From an uncultured Clostridia bacterium (GTDB taxonomy: Bacteria; Bacillota; Clostridia; TANB77; CAG-508), in the NCBI GenBank assembly GCA_947626205.1, contig CANQRO010000003.1:1-35384 (forward strand): a DNA stretch of 35,384 bases. The letters run 5' to 3'. The position numbers and the translations under genes are program-made. The notes beneath the pieces are model-generated. The model was not told the DNA's origin. It saw only the letters and a program-made list of their open reading frames with translations, and did not search any database. Shown here in pieces: positions 32,736-35,384 of the stretch. Every line of letters begins with the position of its first letter. Within the stretch, counting starts at the first letter, position 1.

Positions 32736-33019
32736 TCCTCGGACTTAAAAATATAAATCCGATGGTTTTTTAAGGCAATAACAAACTCTGAGTCAACATT
32801 CGCATCTAATAATTCCAGAAAATGGGTCTGAATGCCTATTCTATTTTTGTTATCAATTATTCTAGAGCCTATATAATATTCATTTTCTAAATCCAGTTTA
32901 GAAAGATATATTGCTTTTAATGCATCATCCCAATAAACTCCTACTTTACCTTCCAGATTTACCAACCTAGTTAGTTCACTAGGAATTAATAGCCGATTTT
33001 GACTTCCAATTCTTGCCAT
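32720..33019 (-). CDS. small AbrB/MraZ-like protein with internal duplication
   Basis: 99 aa composed of two similar halves: GSQNRLLIPSELTRLVNLEG with VYWDDALKAIYLSK, and DNKNRIGIQTHFLELLDANV with VIALKNHRIYIFK. The pattern (N-R-I/L-x-I/L-P..., ending in a beta strand) is that of SpoVT/AbrB swapped-hairpin DNA-binding domains, doubled as in MraZ but shorter. Probably a DNA-binding regulator; the target is unknown. It is monocistronic with a clean promoter. Base use is richer in G+C than the flanking genes, with two in-frame CGG codons, one of them the Arg of the NRLLIP motif. Confidence 0.7.
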   Translation of the reverse strand: MARIGSQNRLLIPSELTRLVNLEGKVGVYWDDALKAIYLSKLDLENEYYIGSRIIDNKNRIGIQTHFLELLDANVDSEFVIALKNHRIYIFKSEEDTET

Positions 33020-33048
33020 AATACTCTCCTTTCTTGGTTTATGTAAAT

Positions 33049-33077
33049 ATTATATATCATATTTCCTTTTTTGGCAA
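33049..33077 (-). promoter_or_regulatory. promoter of the AbrB-like gene
   Basis: Minus strand: -35 TTGCCA (33077-33072), 17-base spacer, -10 TATAAT (33054-33049). The leader is about 25 nt. Confidence 0.75.
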
Positions 33078-33146
33078 GTTTTTTATATATTACAGGTTAT
33101 ATAATAAAAATAGCTAAAATATTTTTTTATTCTCTTATATAATAAA

Positions 33147-33171
33147 ATAGGATAGTTAATAACTATCCTAT
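33147..33171 (-). terminator. weak terminator of the TspO gene
   Basis: Inverted repeat around ATAGGATAGTTA (33147-33158) and its complement (33160-33171), eight bases past the stop. The loop is tight and the T-run short. Confidence 0.5.
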
Positions 33172-33178
33172 CCTATTT

Positions 33179-33637
33179 CTATCTATTTAATAAATATATA
33201 CCTAAATTTAAGTAAGTTGCATATATTGTCCATATTGCATATGGAACTTGAAGCAAGCCTGCTAATTTATCCTTTGAATAAAATTTTATTATCATCCATA
33301 TAACAAGAACTGCTAATAGTAAAATCCAAAAAAATGAAAAAAGCCTCCACTTTAATATAAAGAAAAATATTGGCCATAATGCATTTACTCCTAATTGTAA
33401 ATAATAAATTAGCATTATTTTACCATCTATAAGCGATTTTTCCTTTAAAATACCATATGATACTCCCATCAAAATATATAGAATTGTCCATACTATTGGA
33501 AATAAAATACTTGGTGGAGATAAAACTGGTTTTTGTAATGATTCATAATCTAATGAACCAGAAATAAGTATTCCTACAATGCCTCCCACTATAAGAGGAA
33601 TTAAAATAGTTTTTGAATATAATTTTACCTTTTCCAT
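33179..33637 (-). CDS. tspO: TspO/MBR family membrane protein
   Basis: 152 aa with five predicted membrane helices, the size of the family. Conserved blocks: KPVLSPPSILFPIVWTILYI near residues 36-55, then GVNALWPIFFF and a last helix with YAIWTIYATYLNLGIY. TspO binds porphyrins and other hydrophobic ligands; the physiological role in Firmicutes is not settled. ATG with AAAAGGGGTG upstream. Monocistronic. Confidence 0.92.
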   Translation of the reverse strand: MEKVKLYSKTILIPLIVGGIVGILISGSLDYESLQKPVLSPPSILFPIVWTILYILMGVSYGILKEKSLIDGKIMLIYYLQLGVNALWPIFFFILKWRLFSFFWILLLAVLVIWMIIKFYSKDKLAGLLQVPYAIWTIYATYLNLGIYLLNR

Positions 33638-33687
33638 ATTTTCACACCCCTTTTATATATTCTATGACCTTTTTTTAGAAATATGTA

Positions 33688-33726
33688 AAAAATAGAGAGC
33701 TTTTAATTCTAAAGCTCTCTATTTTT
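33688..33726 (-). terminator. terminator of the 33.7-34.4 kb gene
   Basis: 16-bp perfect arms (33688-33703 with 33711-33726), with A and T runs at the ends, 11 bases past the stop codon. Confidence 0.85.
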
Positions 33727-33737
33727 CGCAAATTGAC

Positions 33738-34391
33738 TTAATATTTAGTACTTCCGTCCACTGTTGTATAAACCATTCCCTCTTCATCTATTTCGTAAGA
33801 AGAAATAGCTCCTAAAAATTCAATTTTAGATACGTTACGGTCTGGGAATACATATAGATATGTTGCAGTATCATCTACTTCAAATGTTACCATATATAGA
33901 TGATCGTTAACATTATCATATATAAGCCTAGGCTCTTTAAACAGTAATCGCACATAGTCTTCTCCTATGTACTCATACATATTTATTTCTTGCGGATCAA
34001 AACCGAGCCATTCCAAACTTTCTCCTTCGATTTTTACTTTTTCTCCATTATAATACTTGCTTAATACTTTATTCCTTATTAAGTATGTACCATCATTCGG
34101 AATTTGTATGGCATTATAGGAGTTAACGCCAAAGAAGGTGATATTGGATGGGTAATCAGGGTTATCTGCCCCAGGCAGAAATTCTTTTGCTTCAATCTGA
34201 GGTATTTGAGGCATTGGAATTATGTCTAACTCTTCAGTCTCATTTTCCTCAATTGTTGTCATATCCCCATTAGTTTGGAGTTTATCATTTATCCGACTTA
34301 TTACTATTATAAATGTTAATGGTACCATTAATAATAAAATCATTCCAATTGTCTCGGTTTTTAATTTTCTTCTTTTTCCTTCTGTTTTCAT
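33738..34391 (-). CDS. membrane-anchored extracytoplasmic protein, unknown
   Basis: 217 aa. A basic start (KTEGKRRKLK) is followed by one membrane helix (about residues 14-32), an acidic linker (TTIEENETEELDIIPMPQIP), then a beta-rich domain of about 140 residues (NITFFGVNSYNAIQIPNDGT, EWLGFDPQEINMYEYIGEDY, YLYVFPDRNVSKIEFLGAIS). I do not recognise the fold. Topology suggests an outward-facing lipoprotein-like or sensor domain. It has its own promoter, a leader hairpin and a strong terminator. Base use is somewhat richer in G+C than the neighbours and includes one in-frame CGG. Confidence 0.75.
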   Translation of the reverse strand: MKTEGKRRKLKTETIGMILLLMVPLTFIIVISRINDKLQTNGDMTTIEENETEELDIIPMPQIPQIEAKEFLPGADNPDYPSNITFFGVNSYNAIQIPNDGTYLIRNKVLSKYYNGEKVKIEGESLEWLGFDPQEINMYEYIGEDYVRLLFKEPRLIYDNVNDHLYMVTFEVDDTATYLYVFPDRNVSKIEFLGAISSYEIDEEGMVYTTVDGSTKY

Positions 34392-34428
34392 TTTTTCCTG
34401 TCCTTTCTTATTTTATTGTCAATTTGCT

Positions 34429-34470
34429 ATTTAGGTAACAAAGTTCAAATTTCAAACAAATTACCTAAAT
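34429..34470 (-). repeat. 10-bp inverted repeat in the leader of the 33.7-34.4 kb gene
   Basis: ATTTAGGTAA (34429-34438) and TTACCTAAAT (34461-34470), lying between the promoter and the start codon. No T-run follows, so it is not a terminator. It may be an operator or a 5'-UTR hairpin. Confidence 0.6.
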
Positions 34471-34494
34471 AATGCTACTAAAGCACATATACTC

Positions 34495-34523
34495 ATTATA
34501 TAATATTTTACAATAAAAATCAA
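34495..34523 (-). promoter_or_regulatory. promoter of the 33.7-34.4 kb gene
   Basis: Minus strand: -35 TTGATT (34523-34518), 17-base spacer, -10 TATAAT (34500-34495). It gives a leader of about 95 nt that contains the inverted repeat. Beyond it, up to 34662, I see no gene, only a small GAGCA/TGCTC repeat near 34618. Confidence 0.7.
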
Positions 34524-34662
34524 TCTTACTTAAAAGTAAAAACTTTTAATATATAAATTTTTCTTTTTCTTTACTCTTAAAAAAATTGTTTACATAAGAA
34601 ATGAGGCTTTACCGCATGAGCATTTGCTCTTATATTTTGTGTCAATTAGTTTTTATTATCTA

Positions 34663-35157
34663 TTATCTTTCAAAATCATCATTCTCCTTAATAGTAGATT
34701 TTGTTAATTTTTTAATTGCTTGTTGTACATTTTCTTTAGTAAGACCTACTTGACGATCGGTCTTTACTAAAAAAGGCAACAAATCACCCATGTCAGAATC
34801 ATCATCTAATATAATAAAATTTGGAGTAGAACTAGATTCAAAGTTAGATAAAAAATCTTTAATTTCGTCCTTTCTACTAGAACCTAAAAAGGTCGTATAA
34901 CCAATTACTAATTTGTCTAGGTCATATTTTTTTAATTCTTGTAGCAGTTTGTTTCTTCCTTCTGGAAAAAGTCTCCATGTAGAAGAAATTACTAAACTAG
35001 AATTTGTTTCTATTACTAATTTTTTTAAATTTTCTAAACAGTTGGAGTCAAAAGGATACGAATATCCAGAGTGTGGTTTATGTGTCTCATTATATACCCT
35101 AATTAAATTATTAACTGAATTTATAACTCCATCAACATCTAAAAATATAATATTCAT
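34663..35157 (-). CDS. HAD-superfamily protein, Swiss-Army-Knife RNA-repair type
   Basis: 164 aa. Motif I is FLDVDGVIN (D7, D9) at the N-terminus, motif II SSTWRLF (Ser-Ser-Thr-Trp), and motif IV ILDDDSDMG. These, and the LVISSTWR signature, match the compact HAD domain found in 'Swiss Army Knife' RNA-repair proteins, though stand-alone versions like this are of unknown substrate. No ligase or kinase partner lies beside it. ATG at 35157 with AGAGG upstream. Confidence 0.8.
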   Translation of the reverse strand: MNIIFLDVDGVINSVNNLIRVYNETHKPHSGYSYPFDSNCLENLKKLVIETNSSLVISSTWRLFPEGRNKLLQELKKYDLDKLVIGYTTFLGSSRKDEIKDFLSNFESSSTPNFIILDDDSDMGDLLPFLVKTDRQVGLTKENVQQAIKKLTKSTIKENDDFER

Positions 35158-35311
35158 AATATTTTTACCTCTATAAAATATTATAACATGTATTTAATCA
35201 AAATTATACTTTAGTTTCATACATTTAAACTTGTTTTTAAACTGATTTTCTTTAATATTCAATAAGTTTTATATCATACCAGCTACTTAAAATGGAATAC
35301 TTTTGCAATAA

Positions 35312-35342
35312 AAAATACCATTCTTTTTTAGAATGGTATTTT
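35312..35342 (-). terminator. terminator of the gene at the right edge
   Basis: 13-bp arms (35312-35324 with 35330-35342) with a 5-base loop, followed on the minus strand by TTTTTTATTG. This orientation implies a minus-strand gene entering from the right edge. The 35158-35311 stretch holds nothing else I can support. Confidence 0.8.
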
Positions 35343-35347
35343 GCTAT

Positions 35348-35384
35348 CTATTCTATTAGTTTAGAACAGATACGTTGTTGGTGG
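35348..35384 (-). CDS. partial C-terminus of a gene cut by the window edge
   Basis: An open minus-strand frame runs from the edge to TAG at 35350-35348 and ends HQQRICSKLIE. Its position just before a terminator supports it, but another frame also stops here, and too little is present to name a product. Confidence 0.35.
   Translation of the reverse strand, partial: HQQRICSKLIE

Overview
The window looks like chromosomal DNA of a low-G+C, spore-forming, probably anaerobic Clostridia-type Bacillota. The grounds are very A+T-rich coding sequence, strong Shine-Dalgarno sites with frequent TTG starts, sporulation genes (SpoVT, a GerW/YtfJ-type protein with a DUF2953 partner, a SleB-type hydrolase, a sigma-K-like promoter), an N-terminal-rubredoxin rubrerythrin and a radical-SAM activase-like enzyme. 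Species cannot be named from the sequence alone.

Layout. 1-1.45 kb: two tRNAs (Gln, His), a sortase and a HIT protein, all on the minus strand. 1.5-6.6 kb: a short alanyl-tRNA synthetase, a membrane-anchored SleB-like hydrolase, an OapA-like four-helix membrane protein preceded by an approximately 600-nt non-coding leader that I call OLE RNA, and SpoVT. 6.8-11.9 kb: a KAP-type ATPase, ComF and a RecD2 helicase gene with two +1 frame breaks. 12-16.7 kb: a tandem-OB SSB-like protein, GerW/DUF2953 and a two-component pair. 16.7-20.9 kb: dnaE, a membrane XRE regulator and RqcP. 21.2-22.5 kb: a DUF2651-like membrane protein and truA, also with two +1 frame breaks. 22.7-25.3 kb: a HAD phosphatase, CdaA with a small upstream membrane ORF, and a Cys-rich protein behind a sigma-K-like promoter. 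25.4-29.9 kb: small proteins, two half-size TauE/SafE permeases, RarA, RuvA and rubrerythrin. 30-35.4 kb: a zinc-ribbon protein, TyrRS, a radical-SAM protein, an AbrB-like protein, TspO, a membrane-anchored unknown, a HAD protein and the edge of another gene.

The most interesting observation is recoding-like. RecD2 and TruA are each split by exactly two one-base insertions. All four insertions are an extra C placed directly before a conserved glycine codon, so that an in-frame CGG appears; skipping the C restores the family sequence each time. In the other A+T-rich genes that I scanned I found no in-frame CGG at all, although CGG across codon boundaries is common. This suggests either +1 frameshifting at a rare or poorly read CGG codon or a very specific sequence artefact. 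Against a simple unassigned-CGG model, four compositionally distinct genes (SleB-like, SSB-like, AbrB-like and the 33.7-34.4 kb gene) carry eight in-frame CGG codons that must be read through as an amino acid, Arg where the family can be judged.

The second highlight is the OLE RNA/OapA locus at 4.6-5.8 kb with a clean promoter.
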